In this document: piece after piece, positions 15,937 through 25,706 of the stretch
Numbering within the stretch: position 1 is the first letter of the stretch
How the letters are laid out: every line of letters starts with the position of its first letter
NCBI RefSeq assembly: GCF_000341065.1
Contig: NZ_ANAX01000160.1
Span: 1 to 36,410, forward strand
Reading direction: 5' to 3'
DNA from: Nocardiopsis halotolerans DSM 44410
Lineage (GTDB): Bacteria > Actinomycetota > Actinomycetes > Streptosporangiales > Streptosporangiaceae
Length of the DNA stretch: 36,410 nucleotides
Position numbers and translations under genes: made by a program
The notes under the pieces: generated by a model
What the model was told of the DNA's origin: nothing
The model's input: only the letters and a program-made list of their open reading frames with translations
The model's database searches: none

Positions 15937-17373
<1,437 letters not shown>

Positions 17374-17493
17374 ACGGTCCCTCCCCGGGGCTCCGTCCCC
17401 TCCGGGCGCCGACGGCTCTCCGTCCGCGCCCGGGCGGGGCCCGGTCCGGGGCTCCCACTCCACAAGGCATGACATGACGAATCCGGGTGGTAC

Positions 17494-18756
17494 ATGACAC
17501 TCCCCCCGCACGAGGTGGCGGACCTCGACCTCGCGAGGGCCGGGGTCCGCCGCGTGGACTGGGCCGAGCGCTCCATGCCGGTGCTGCGCAGCGTGCGCGA
17601 GCGCTTCGCCGCCGAACGCCCCCTGGACGGACTGCGCGTGGCCTCGTGCCTGCACGTGACCGCCGAGACCGCCAACCTGCTGCGGGTCCTGCGCGCGGGC
17701 GGGGCACGGGTGTGGCTGGCGGCGTCCAACCCGTTGTCCACCCAGGACGACACCGCCGCCGCCCTGGTCGCCGAGTACGGGGTCTCGGTCCACGCGTGGG
17801 CCGGAATGGACCCGGCCGCCTATGACCGGAACCTGGTCACGGTCCTGGAGTCGCGCCCGCACCTGCTGCTCGACGACGGGTGCGACCTGGTCAACACGGT
17901 CCACCTGGCCCGCCCCGACCTGCTCGACGGGGTGCTGGGCGGCTGCGAGCAGACCACCACCGGCGTGATCCGCCTGCGCCGGATGAGCGCCGAGGGCGAG
18001 CTGCGGCTGCCCATGGTCGCGGTCAACGACACCGCCACCAAGCGCATGTTCGACAACCGGTACGGCACCGGTCAGTCCACCATCGACGGCATCCTGCGGG
18101 CCACCAACGCGATGCTCGCCGGACGCACCGTCGTGGTCGCCGGGTTCGGCTACTGCGGGCGGGGCCTGGCCGAGCGCGCGCGTGGCATGGGCGCCCGCGT
18201 GGTCGTCACCGAGGTCGACCCGGTCAAGGCCCTGGACGCGGTCATGCAGGGCTACACCGTCACCACCATGGACGAGGCGGCCTCCGAGGGGGACGTGTTC
18301 GTCACCGTCACCGGCAACCGCGACGTCGTCCGCGCCGAACACCTCGACCGCATGAGGGACGGCGCGATCCTGGCCAACTCGGGCCACTTCGACCTGGAGA
18401 TCGACCTGAACGCCCTGGAGAGCCGGGCCGTGGAGGTCAACCGGGGCGTGCGCGAGCAGGCCGACGAGTACGTGTTCGCGGACGGGCGCCGCGTACTGCT
18501 GCTGGCGGAGGGGCGCCTGGTCAACCTGGGCGCCGCCGAGGGCCATCCGGCCGCGGTGATGGACATGTCGTTCGCCGTGCAGGCCCTGACCACGCGGTGG
18601 TTGGCCCTCCACGCGGCCGGTCTGGAACCGGGCGTGTTCGAGGTGCCCGCCGAGACCGACACCGAGGTGGCCCGGCTCGAACTGGCCGCCCTGGGGGTGC
18701 GCATCGACGCCCTGTCCCCCGAGCAGGAGGCCTACCTGAGCTCCTGGCACCTCTGA
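17494..18756 (+). CDS. Second S-adenosylhomocysteine hydrolase-like protein, short archaeal/Thermotoga type
   Basis: This 420-aa protein belongs to the same superfamily but another subfamily. It lacks the long-form insert and the C-terminal Lys/Tyr tail, ending QEAYLSSWHL, which resembles the short enzyme of Thermotoga and archaea. Its NAD loop is GFGYCGRG (217-224), close to the GYGWCGRG typical of that type. Catalytic positions are retained: His54 in SCLHVTAETA, LLLDDGCD (125-131), Glu152 in GCEQTTTG, and Lys183/Asp187 in NDTATKRMFDNRYG. It should therefore be active on S-adenosylhomocysteine or, like the Methanocaldococcus member, on S-inosylhomocysteine. The start is ATG 17494 with GGGTGG 3 nt upstream. 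It lies downstream of ahcY on the same strand, and converges on the RDD gene. Horizontal acquisition or an old paralogy are both possible. Confidence 0.88.
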   Translation: MTLPPHEVADLDLARAGVRRVDWAERSMPVLRSVRERFAAERPLDGLRVASCLHVTAETANLLRVLRAGGARVWLAASNPLSTQDDTAAALVAEYGVSVHAWAGMDPAAYDRNLVTVLESRPHLLLDDGCDLVNTVHLARPDLLDGVLGGCEQTTTGVIRLRRMSAEGELRLPMVAVNDTATKRMFDNRYGTGQSTIDGILRATNAMLAGRTVVVAGFGYCGRGLAERARGMGARVVVTEVDPVKALDAVMQGYTVTTMDEAASEGDVFVTVTGNRDVVRAEHLDRMRDGAILANSGHFDLEIDLNALESRAVEVNRGVREQADEYVFADGRRVLLLAEGRLVNLGAAEGHPAAVMDMSFAVQALTTRWLALHAAGLEPGVFEVPAETDTEVARLELAALGVRIDALSPEQEAYLSSWHL

Positions 18757-18804
18757 CGGAGGACGTCAGGCCGGTGCGCCCGGAGTGCCCACCGCCCTTC
18801 GGGC

Positions 18805-19692
18805 TCACTGCTGGGGAGGAGCGCCGTACCACCGCTGCTGCGCACCACCGTGGGGACGGTCCTGCTGGGACTGCTGCGCGGCGGCCTCGTGGCGGCGGCG
18901 CCGCTCGGCGAGCACCGCGGACAGGAAGTAGGGCGGAGTGGTGCCGGGCGGCGGGGGCGGGCTGACCTGCGCGGCCACCGCGTTGGCCAGCCGGATGCCC
19001 ATCTCGTGGCGGGTGTGCTCGGCCAGCTCCCCGTACCGGAGCACGTACTGTCGTGCCGCCGCCGCGTTCTCCGGGGACAGGCGCGACAGTTCGACGCCCG
19101 ACGCCCAACCGGCCAGCTGCGGGGGCATCGGGATGACCTCCTCGCGGGGCCTGCCGCCGCGCTCCTCCACGACCATGGTCCCCGCGACGAAGTCGCCCAC
19201 GCGGCGCCCGTCCCGGTTGATCATCGACGTGATCAGGGCGATCACGCCGCTCGTGGCCCAGATCTCCACGAACGCCGCCAGCGCCCTGCCCAGCGCCTGC
19301 CGGAACCTCTCCGGCGAGCCGTCGGTGCCGACCACGCGCAGACCCAGCGCCATCTTGCCCAGGGAGCGCCCGCGGGAGACGGTCTCGAAGACGGTCGGGT
19401 AGCCGACCAGGATCAGGATCGTGCTCGCCAGGGAGACGGCGGCGGTGAGCGCGGGGTCCAGCCCCCTGCCGATCCAGGTGACCAGGACGCCGAACGCGAT
19501 CGTGGCGATGATCTGGACGAGGGCGTCGATGGCCAGGGCCGCGGCCCTGGTGGCGAAACCGGCCGGACGCAGGTCGAGGACCACCGCGTCACCCGTGACC
19601 AGCGGTGTCGCGCCGTAGACGTCGGCGCGTGCGTCGCCGTTGCCGGGATAGGACACCAGCACTCGCTCCCTCGGGCTGTCTGAAACCGTCAT
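18805..19692 (-). CDS. RDD-family membrane protein
   Basis: This 295-aa protein has an RDD domain at about residues 42-178. It shows the signature Arg49/Asp56 in GFATRAAALAIDALVQ, three hydrophobic segments (about 51-74, 82-102 and 136-157), SRGRSLGKMALGLRVVG and GRRVGDFVAGTMVV. The C-terminal 115 residues are cytoplasmic and end with a Gln/Pro-rich tail. RDD proteins are proposed membrane transport or scaffold modules; the role is unproven. In Mycobacterium and Streptomyces it sits beside the SpoIIM-like/DUF58/MoxR genes, as here. ATG 19692 is preferred over a GTG six codons upstream because homologues start with a short polar N-terminus; neither has a good ribosome binding site. It is divergent from the SpoIIM-like gene. 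Confidence 0.9.
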   Translation of the reverse strand: MTVSDSPRERVLVSYPGNGDARADVYGATPLVTGDAVVLDLRPAGFATRAAALAIDALVQIIATIAFGVLVTWIGRGLDPALTAAVSLASTILILVGYPTVFETVSRGRSLGKMALGLRVVGTDGSPERFRQALGRALAAFVEIWATSGVIALITSMINRDGRRVGDFVAGTMVVEERGGRPREEVIPMPPQLAGWASGVELSRLSPENAAAARQYVLRYGELAEHTRHEMGIRLANAVAAQVSPPPPPGTTPPYFLSAVLAERRRRHEAAAQQSQQDRPHGGAQQRWYGAPPQQ

Positions 19693-19770
19693 CCCGACAT
19701 TACCCGGCACGTCGGGCGGGTGTTCGCGGAGTCCGAACCGAGCGCACGAACCGACCCCCGCGCGAAACGG

Positions 19771-19776
19771 TAGGGT
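19771..19776 (+). promoter_or_regulatory. -10 element for leaderless SpoIIM-like gene
   Basis: TAGGGT (19771-19776) is followed by 7 nt and GTG 19784, with no ribosome binding site. This is the same arrangement as before the MerR gene. No convincing -35 is seen. Confidence 0.5.
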
Positions 19777-19783
19777 CCCATGC

Positions 19784-20788
19784 GTGGATATCGACGTGTT
19801 CGCCGCGGTGCACGCCCCGGAGTGGAAACGGCTGGAAGAGCTGGCGCGCAGACGCCGTTCGCTGGACGGTGAGGAGATCGACGAACTCGTCGAGCTCTAC
19901 CAGCGGGTGTCCACCCACCTGTCGGTGGTGCGCTCCTCGGGCCAGGACCCGGTGCTGGTGGGCAGGCTGTCGGCGCTGGTGGCGCGGGCCCGCTCGGCGG
20001 TGACCGGCGCGCACGCGTCCGCGTGGCGCGACGTCGGCGGGTTCTTCACCCGGGTGTTCCCCGGAGTGCTGTACCGGCTGCGGTGGTGGTGGATCGGTAC
20101 CACCGCGGGCATGGTCGCGATCGCCGCGGTCACCGCCACCTGGATCGCGACCAGCCCCGACGTGCTGCACGCCCTGGGTACACCGGACTTCGTCGCGCAG
20201 TACGTCGACTACGAGTTCGCGAACTACTACATGGAGAACCCCCGGGGTTCGTTCGCCGCCCAGGTGTGGACCAACAACGCGTGGGTGTCGGCGCAGGCGA
20301 TCATCTACGGGGTGGCCCTGGGGCTGCCGACCCTGGCGGTGCTGCTGCTCAACGCGGTCAACGTGGGCGTCGGGGCCGGGATCATGTTCGCCCACGGCCG
20401 GGGCGACGTGTTCCTCGGCCTGATCCTGCCGCACGGCATGCTGGAGCTGACCGCCGTCTTCATCGCGGGCGGGGTGGGCCTCAAGATCGGCTGGACGATC
20501 ATCTCGCCCGGGGACCGCACCCGCATGCGTGCCCTGGGGGAGGAGGCGCGCGCGGCCATCGCGGTGGCCCTGGGGCTGGTGGTGGTGCTGTTCGTCTCCG
20601 GGCTCATCGAGGGGCTGGTGACCGGTAACGCGGCGGCCGGAGTCATCCCGATCCCGGTGGCGCTGGGCATCGGAGCGCTGGCGGAGGTGTTGTTCCTGGT
20701 CTACGTGTTCACGGTGGGGAGGAAGGCCTACCAGGAGGGCGAGACCGGAGACATCGAGAACGCCCCGGAGGCCGTGCCGGTGGCCTGA
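19784..20788 (+). CDS. Stage II sporulation protein M (SpoIIM)-like membrane protein
   Basis: This 334-aa protein has a soluble N-terminal helical region (MDIDVFAAVHAPEWKRLEELARRR, then VELYQRVSTHLSVVRSSGQDP). About six hydrophobic segments follow from residue 100 (WWWIGTTAGMVAIAAVTATWIA, ALGLPTLAVLLLNAVNVGVGA, LPHGMLELTAVFIAGGVGLKIGW, AIAVALGLVVVLFVSGLIEGL, ALGIGALAEVLFLVYVF). The HGMLELTAVFIAGGVGL segment is the family hallmark. Bacillus SpoIIM belongs to the engulfment hydrolase complex; the actinobacterial version accompanies RDD, DUF58 and MoxR genes and its role is not established. The start is GTG 19784, apparently leaderless. An orphan DUF397 gene follows 45 bp downstream, where a syntenic relative would continue the cluster. 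Confidence 0.9.
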   Translation: MDIDVFAAVHAPEWKRLEELARRRRSLDGEEIDELVELYQRVSTHLSVVRSSGQDPVLVGRLSALVARARSAVTGAHASAWRDVGGFFTRVFPGVLYRLRWWWIGTTAGMVAIAAVTATWIATSPDVLHALGTPDFVAQYVDYEFANYYMENPRGSFAAQVWTNNAWVSAQAIIYGVALGLPTLAVLLLNAVNVGVGAGIMFAHGRGDVFLGLILPHGMLELTAVFIAGGVGLKIGWTIISPGDRTRMRALGEEARAAIAVALGLVVVLFVSGLIEGLVTGNAAAGVIPIPVALGIGALAEVLFLVYVFTVGRKAYQEGETGDIENAPEAVPVA

Positions 20789-20833
20789 GGTCTCCGCCCC
20801 GGCCCGGCGCTTCTCCGTGGCATCATCCGGGAT

Positions 20834-21097
20834 ATGGAGACCGACACCCTCCGGTGGTTCAGGAGTTCCCACAGCGGCTTCGCATCCTACTGTCCGGAGG
20901 CCGCGTTCAGCCGCTCTGGCTGGTTCAAGAGCAGCCACAGCTCAGCGGAGAGCCACAACTGCCTGGAGGTGGCGTTCGAACGCACGGAGAACTGCGTGCG
21001 GGTGCGTGACTCCTTGGCGCCCCGGGCCGGGAACCTGGCGGTCAGCCGGGAAGAGTGGTCCTCTCTGATCCGGTCACTGAAGGCCGTGGTGGACTGA
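20834..21097 (+). CDS. DUF397-family protein with duplicated N-terminal half-motif
   Basis: This 87-aa protein has residues 30-87 as a complete DUF397 domain: WFKSSHSSAESHNCLEVAF, CVRVRDS and the closing LAVSREEWSSLIRSLKA. Residues 8-25, WFRSSHSG through CPEAAF, repeat the first third of that domain, an incomplete tandem copy. DUF397 proteins (BldB-like) are small actinobacterial regulators usually encoded beside an XRE-type helix-turn-helix partner and sometimes acting as antitoxins. No such partner is present here, so this is an orphan. The start is ATG 20834 without a clear ribosome binding site. Its nearest neighbours are the SpoIIM-like gene upstream and, converging on it, a STAND NTPase gene. 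Confidence 0.88.
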   Translation: METDTLRWFRSSHSGFASYCPEAAFSRSGWFKSSHSSAESHNCLEVAFERTENCVRVRDSLAPRAGNLAVSREEWSSLIRSLKAVVD

Positions 21098-21098
21098 C

Positions 21099-21112
21099 CC
21101 GTCCCGGGACGG
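21099..21112. repeat. 14-bp perfect palindrome after DUF397 gene
   Basis: CCGTCCCGGGACGG directly follows the DUF397 stop, in the 128-bp space between the convergent DUF397 and STAND genes. It has no loop and no T run, so it is a poor terminator; a protein-binding site is possible. Confidence 0.4.
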
Positions 21113-21225
21113 TTGCCGGGGCAGCACGAGATCAGCGGTCGTGCGGGACCCCCTTACTTCAACAATAGGTCGGGAAGAGCCGCCGACGGCAGTCCCTCTC
21201 GACCCCTGTGGAAAACCCGGGGCCG

Positions 21226-23280
21226 TCAGCGATCCGGCTGCTCGCCCCGCGCGGCCCGGTCCCGCCATTCCCGGGTGCGCTCGGTGTCGGGGTGGTCCCT
21301 GCCCAGCGCCTGCTCACGTACCTTCAGGCAGGCCTCGAACCAGCCCCGGGCGGCTTCGGGGTCGCCGCTCTCGAAAGCGGCTCGCCCCAGGTAGTAGTCG
21401 GCCTGGGCGGTCAACGGGTGCCGTTCTCCCATGGTGCGCGCCCGGATCGTCCGTACCTCGTGGAACTCCCGTCCGGCGCTGACCGGGTCCCCCCTGCGCA
21501 TCGCGGCGTATGCCAGGTTCTCCCACGCTGCCAGGGCTCTGGGGTCCTCCGGTCCGGACAGGTGGCGCCAGCGGTCGCGTACGGCACGGAACTCCTCCGA
21601 CGCGGTGTCCCAATCCTCGCGCCGGATCGCTATCAGGGCGAGCTGGAACCGCGAGTCCAGGGTGTTCTCGTGGTCGGGTCCGTGGTGGGTCTCGTTGAGT
21701 TCGAGGAGGGCCAGGTACTCGGCCTCGGCTTCATCGACGAGCCCCTGGTTCAACCGGGCCTCGGCACGGTGGTGTCTCGCCCTGAGGGTGAGCGGGTGTG
21801 CGGGCCCGTAGCTCTCCTCAGCCGCTCCCCACAGTTGCGTGGCCTGTTCGTGGGCCCACTCCGTGAACCCCAGATGGATGAGCTGGCGATTGATCCGCCC
21901 GGAGTTCTCCATGAGCGATCGCACCAAGGATCCGGCGTTGGCGTCGATCGTCGGGAGACCATCCGGGCGGAGCTGTGTGCGCACCCCCAGGATGTTGATG
22001 TGTGCGCCCACCTCGACCAGGGGGTCGTGGTCCTGTTGCCAGGTGAGCAGCTCCTCCGCCTCCTCCAGCAGCGGAAGGTCGGCGGTGGTGAACCCGGCGC
22101 GGACCGTCTCCGAGACCAGCGGGTGGATGCGCAGGGCGGTCTCCCCGTTGGCCGTCACCACCGTGACCAGGCCCTGCACGACGAGGGAGTTCACGGCGCG
22201 CGCCAGCTCCGCCTCTTCCGTGAAGCCGAGGGGATCACCGCCCATCCTGGACACGGGCAGCCGACGCAGGGGGATCTCCCGGCCGTCCCCGCTGAGGACC
22301 GACAGCAGTCGCAGCAGCGGCACGGCCCCGGGCTCGCGCTCCTCCACCAGGCGCAGGGACAGCTCCCACACCCCCGACAGCAGCCTGCGCTCGACGTCGC
22401 CACCGGTGACGAAGGGCGCCGCCAACGCGTCCAGCGCGCCGATGCCCCCGCCCAGCCTGTCCAGCAGCGCGTGCGCGTCCGGGAACAGTACCCGGTGCGT
22501 GGCCAGGATGCGCCCGGCCAGCGACAGCGCCAGCGGCACCCCGCCCAGCCTCCCGGCCAGCTCCTCCGCGCCCGCGAGCTCAGCGACCACGCCCGTTCCC
22601 GCGTGATCGGCCAGGGCCTCGGCCGCCGCCGGGCCCTCCAGCTCTCCGATCCGGTGCACCCGCGCGGGCGCCCACTGCGCGGTGTCGTCCACCCGGCTGG
22701 TCACCAGCACGAACCCGCCCGGACTCGCCCGCATCCACCCCAGCTGGTCCCCGGGCCGGTTCTCCGGGTCCAGCTCCTCGGGCCGGTCGGCGTTGTCGAT
22801 CACCAGCAGCCACGGCCGGGGAGCGGCGTCCAGGTGCCGCCACACCCACCGCGCCGCCTGGTGCCGCGTGCCCTTGACCTGCTCGGCCTCCTGACGGGAG
22901 CCGCCCAGCTCCACCGCGGCCTCGACCATGCTCGACGCCACGCTCCCGGGCCGCACCCAGAACACCGTCCACCCGTCGCGCCGCGCCCGCTCGGCCAGCG
23001 CCGCCGCCACCGTGGTCTTGCCGAACCCGCCCGGCCCGGTCAGCACGTACGGAACCGGCGCACCGGCCTCCATCGCCCCGCTGAGGGCCTCCAGGAGCTC
23101 CTCACGGCCGCGCACGGCGGTCGCCAGCCGGGGCGGGTCCAGGGACACGTCCGCGGGCGGGGGAGGCGCCGCCGGGGGCGCGTGGAGGGTCACGCCGCCG
23201 TGGATGTCGCGCACCTGGAGCAGCTGGCCGTGGACGGCACCGGAGGAGGTGTTGTCATGGGCGTCGGGGGGAGGGGCCAT
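21226..23280 (-). CDS. STAND-type (NB-ARC-like) NTPase with C-terminal TPR repeats
   Basis: This 684-aa protein begins with a short glycine/valine-rich motif (SSGAVHGQLLQVRDIHGGVTL, residues 12-32), seen in many actinobacterial STAND proteins. The NTPase follows: Walker A GPGGFGKTT (82-90), Walker B WLLVIDNAD (157-165), sensor VLVTSR (191-196), and GGVPLALSLAG (246-256), the GxP motif of NB-ARC ATPases. From about residue 430 to the end, helical TPR units recur (for example ENSGRINRQLIHLGFTEWA, HPLTLRARHHRAEARLNQGLVDEA, HPLTAQADYYLGRAAFESGDPEAA). Such proteins are thought to be signal-triggered oligomerising switches in regulation or anti-phage defence; no effector enzyme domain is visible here. 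The frame is open to 24003, but those residues are the out-of-frame DUF58 gene, so ATG 23280 is used. It is separated from the upstream operon by a strong hairpin. Confidence 0.9.
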   Translation of the reverse strand: MAPPPDAHDNTSSGAVHGQLLQVRDIHGGVTLHAPPAAPPPPADVSLDPPRLATAVRGREELLEALSGAMEAGAPVPYVLTGPGGFGKTTVAAALAERARRDGWTVFWVRPGSVASSMVEAAVELGGSRQEAEQVKGTRHQAARWVWRHLDAAPRPWLLVIDNADRPEELDPENRPGDQLGWMRASPGGFVLVTSRVDDTAQWAPARVHRIGELEGPAAAEALADHAGTGVVAELAGAEELAGRLGGVPLALSLAGRILATHRVLFPDAHALLDRLGGGIGALDALAAPFVTGGDVERRLLSGVWELSLRLVEEREPGAVPLLRLLSVLSGDGREIPLRRLPVSRMGGDPLGFTEEAELARAVNSLVVQGLVTVVTANGETALRIHPLVSETVRAGFTTADLPLLEEAEELLTWQQDHDPLVEVGAHINILGVRTQLRPDGLPTIDANAGSLVRSLMENSGRINRQLIHLGFTEWAHEQATQLWGAAEESYGPAHPLTLRARHHRAEARLNQGLVDEAEAEYLALLELNETHHGPDHENTLDSRFQLALIAIRREDWDTASEEFRAVRDRWRHLSGPEDPRALAAWENLAYAAMRRGDPVSAGREFHEVRTIRARTMGERHPLTAQADYYLGRAAFESGDPEAARGWFEACLKVREQALGRDHPDTERTREWRDRAARGEQPDR

Positions 23281-23321
23281 GTCCCCATACTGCACGACCG
23301 CGACGCCCCGCTGCCGAGGGA

Positions 23322-23357
23322 GGCCGGGGCCGTCCCGCCCACGGGACGGCCCCGGCC
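23322..23357 (-). terminator. 16-bp perfect hairpin ending the DUF58/MoxR operon
   Basis: Bases 23322-23337 and 23342-23357 form a perfect 16-bp GC stem with a 4-nt loop, starting 7 nt after the DUF58 stop and ending 42 nt before the STAND start. There is no T tract, as is common for actinobacterial terminators. It probably ends or strongly reduces transcription, isolating the STAND gene. Confidence 0.75.
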
Positions 23358-23363
23358 GCGTTC

Positions 23364-24665
23364 CTACAGCCGTCCCTGCGCCTTGAGGTTGATGTAGGCG
23401 TCCGCCAGCGCGGGCGCGATGTGCTCGGGGTCGGCGTCGACCACCTCCACACCCATCCGGCGCAGCTCGGCGGTCACCCGACGCCGTTCGCCCAGCGTCC
23501 GCTCCGCCGCGGCGGCCCGGTACAGCGCGTCCGCGCTGCCCCGCTCGGCGGCCATCCGGTCCACCGCCGGGTCGTTGACCGCCGCGACCATCAACAGGTG
23601 CCGGGAGGTCAGCGCGGGCAGCTTCGGCAGGAGCCCCTCCTCCAACGCGGTCGCGTTCAGATCGGTCAGCAGCACCACCAGCCGCCGGGCCCGCCCCTGC
23701 GTGCCCAGGATGGTCCCCACCAGCCCCGCCGGGTCGGACTCCACCAGCTCCGCCTCCAGCGGCGCCATGGCCTCCACGATCCGGTTCACCTGGCTGCCCT
23801 TGCCCGACGACCGCACCTGCGCGCGCGTGCGCCGGTCGTAGGCCATGAAGTCCACCCGGTCGCCCGCCCTGCCCGCCAGCGCGGCCAGCAGCAGGGCGGC
23901 GTCCATGGCGTGGTCCAGCCGCGGGGTGTCGCCCACCCGCCCGGCCGACGTGCGCCCGGTGTCCAGCACGATGAGGATGCGCCGGTCCCGTTCGGGCCGC
24001 CACGTCCGCACCACCACACCGTCGCCCCGCGCGGTGGCCCGCCAGTCGATCGACCGAACGTCGTCGCCGGGCACGTAGTCGCGCAGGGAGTCGAACTCGC
24101 TGCCCTGCCCGCGCACCATCGCCGTGTGCTGGCCCTCCAGCTCACGCAGCCGCGACAGCTTGCCCGGCAGGTGGCGCCTGCTGTGGAAGGGCGGCAGCGT
24201 GCGCACGGTCCACGGAGCGGGCAGCGTCCGCTGCCTGCCCGCCAGACCCATCGGCCCCACGCTGCGCACGGTCACCCCGGCGGCACGTGCGTCGCCACGC
24301 CGGGTCGGGGTCAGCGCGGTCGTCACCCGCCGCCGCTCCCCGGCCGGTACCCGCAGCGGCTGACCGCGCGGCACGGCGTGCGCGCTCGGCGGCCACGCGT
24401 CGCGCACCGATCCCCGCAGGCGCCGCCGCGTGGGGTTGGTGACGGTCACGTACACCGTCGCCGAGTCGCCCAGGCGCAGCGACGTGTCGCCGTCCCGGGA
24501 CAGGCGCATCGCCTTCGGGCTCGCCGCCAACACGATGTCCAGGGCGAGCAGCAGCACCAGCACGGTCAGGGCGACCGCGGTCGCCTCCGCGCCGACCAGG
24601 CCGGAGAGCGCCACCGCGACCGTCGCGACCAGGGCCAGCAGTACCGCCCGGCCGGTGACCACCAT
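23364..24665 (-). CDS. DUF58-family protein
   Basis: This 433-aa protein has two N-terminal hydrophobic segments (about 6-26 and 28-48), then an extracytoplasmic-type beta region (VYVTVTNPTRRRLRGSVRD), then the DUF58 signature SLRDYVPGDDVRSIDWRATAR. A VWA-like domain follows (RILIVLDTGRTSAGR, LVVLLTDLNA), although the first motif has DTGRTS where a perfect MIDAS would have DxSxS. Family members work with MoxR AAA+ ATPases, possibly in envelope protein assembly. ATG 24663-24665 shares one base with the moxR TGA, so the two are translationally coupled. It is the last gene of the minus-strand operon from 29016. Confidence 0.92.
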   Translation of the reverse strand: MVVTGRAVLLALVATVAVALSGLVGAEATAVALTVLVLLLALDIVLAASPKAMRLSRDGDTSLRLGDSATVYVTVTNPTRRRLRGSVRDAWPPSAHAVPRGQPLRVPAGERRRVTTALTPTRRGDARAAGVTVRSVGPMGLAGRQRTLPAPWTVRTLPPFHSRRHLPGKLSRLRELEGQHTAMVRGQGSEFDSLRDYVPGDDVRSIDWRATARGDGVVVRTWRPERDRRILIVLDTGRTSAGRVGDTPRLDHAMDAALLLAALAGRAGDRVDFMAYDRRTRAQVRSSGKGSQVNRIVEAMAPLEAELVESDPAGLVGTILGTQGRARRLVVLLTDLNATALEEGLLPKLPALTSRHLLMVAAVNDPAVDRMAAERGSADALYRAAAAERTLGERRRVTAELRRMGVEVVDADPEHIAPALADAYINLKAQGRL

Positions 24666-25648
24666 CAGCGCGGCACCGGGACGGAGGCGAGCACACCGTC
24701 CAGGATTCCGTCGGTGGTGGCCCCCTCCAGCTCGGCCTCGGGGCGCAGCCCGATCCGGTGCCGAAGCGTGCCCTTGGCCAGCGCCTTCACGTCATCGGGG
24801 GTGACGTAGTCGCGGCCCGACAGCCACGCCCACGCCCGGCTGGTGCGCAGCAGCGCCGTCGCACCGCGCGGAGAGGCGCCCAGCTGGAGGGACGGCGACT
24901 GCCGTGTGGCCCGGCACAGGTCCACGATGTAACCGAGGACCTCGGGGGCCACCCGCACCCCCTCCGCGGCCAGCCGCGCGGCGTGCAGCTCGGCGGCGCC
25001 CGCCACCGCGGTCACCCCGGCCGCCTCCAGGTCACCCGGGTCGAAACCGTCCGCGTGGCGTCCCAGCATCTCCACCTCGGCCGCGCGCTCGGGCAGCGGG
25101 ATGGTCACCTTGAGCAGGAACCGGTCCAGCTGCGCCTCGGGCAGCGGGTAGGTGCCCTCGTACTCCACCGGGTTCTGGGTGGCGGCCACCATGAAGGGGT
25201 CGGGCAGCGCGGTCGGCCTGCCCTCCACGGTCACCTGGCGCTCCTCCATGGCCTCCAACAGCGACGCCTGGGTCTTGGGCGGGGTCCGGTTGATCTCGTC
25301 CGCGAGCAGCAGGTTGGTGAAGACCGGCCCCTCCATGAACTCGAACTTCGCGGTGTGCTGGTCGTAGACCAGCGAACCGGTCACGTCACCCGGCATCAGG
25401 TCCGGGGTGAACTGCACCCGCTTGTGGTCCAGGGACAGCGCCGCCGACACCGTGCGCACCAGCAGTGTCTTGGCGACACCGGGCACGCCCTCCATCAGCA
25501 CGTGGCCACGGCACAGCAGCGCCACGACCATCGCGGTCACCGTCTCGTCCTGGCCCACGACCGCCTTGGCCACCTCGCGGCGCAGGGCGACCAACGCCGC
25601 GCGCGCCTCGTCGGCTGATGGCAGTGCCTCGGGTGTGAAGGCGCTCAC
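24665..25648 (-). CDS. MoxR-family AAA+ ATPase
   Basis: This 327-aa chaperone-like ATPase has Walker A GVPGVAKT (54-61), Walker B LLLADEIN (113-120), RTPPKTQASLLEAMEERQV, sensor 1 AATQNPVEYEGTYPLPEAQLDRF, and a C-terminal lid including SPRGATALLRTSRAWAWLSGRDYVTPDD. MoxR proteins act with VWA/DUF58 partners in maturation of complexes; the target here is unknown. The start is GTG 25646-25648 with AGAGAGG about 10 nt upstream on the minus strand. It is followed by overlapping DUF58, and preceded by DUF4350 with a 58-bp gap. Confidence 0.95.
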   Translation of the reverse strand: MSAFTPEALPSADEARAALVALRREVAKAVVGQDETVTAMVVALLCRGHVLMEGVPGVAKTLLVRTVSAALSLDHKRVQFTPDLMPGDVTGSLVYDQHTAKFEFMEGPVFTNLLLADEINRTPPKTQASLLEAMEERQVTVEGRPTALPDPFMVAATQNPVEYEGTYPLPEAQLDRFLLKVTIPLPERAAEVEMLGRHADGFDPGDLEAAGVTAVAGAAELHAARLAAEGVRVAPEVLGYIVDLCRATRQSPSLQLGASPRGATALLRTSRAWAWLSGRDYVTPDDVKALAKGTLRHRIGLRPEAELEGATTDGILDGVLASVPVPR

Positions 25649-25706
25649 GTGCCGTCTACCTCTCTCGATACCTCAGTGGTCGTTCGCTGGTCCGCGCGGA
25701 CCCGGT

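Noticed and set aside
21208-23397. Plus-strand open frame of 729 codons opposite the STAND gene
   Set aside because: The minus strand has Walker A, Walker B and NB-ARC motifs; the plus frame has none.
23281-24003. Upstream extension of the STAND protein to 24003
   Set aside because: It overlaps the DUF58 coding region out of frame and has shadow-like composition; MAPPPDAHDN at 23280 fits better.
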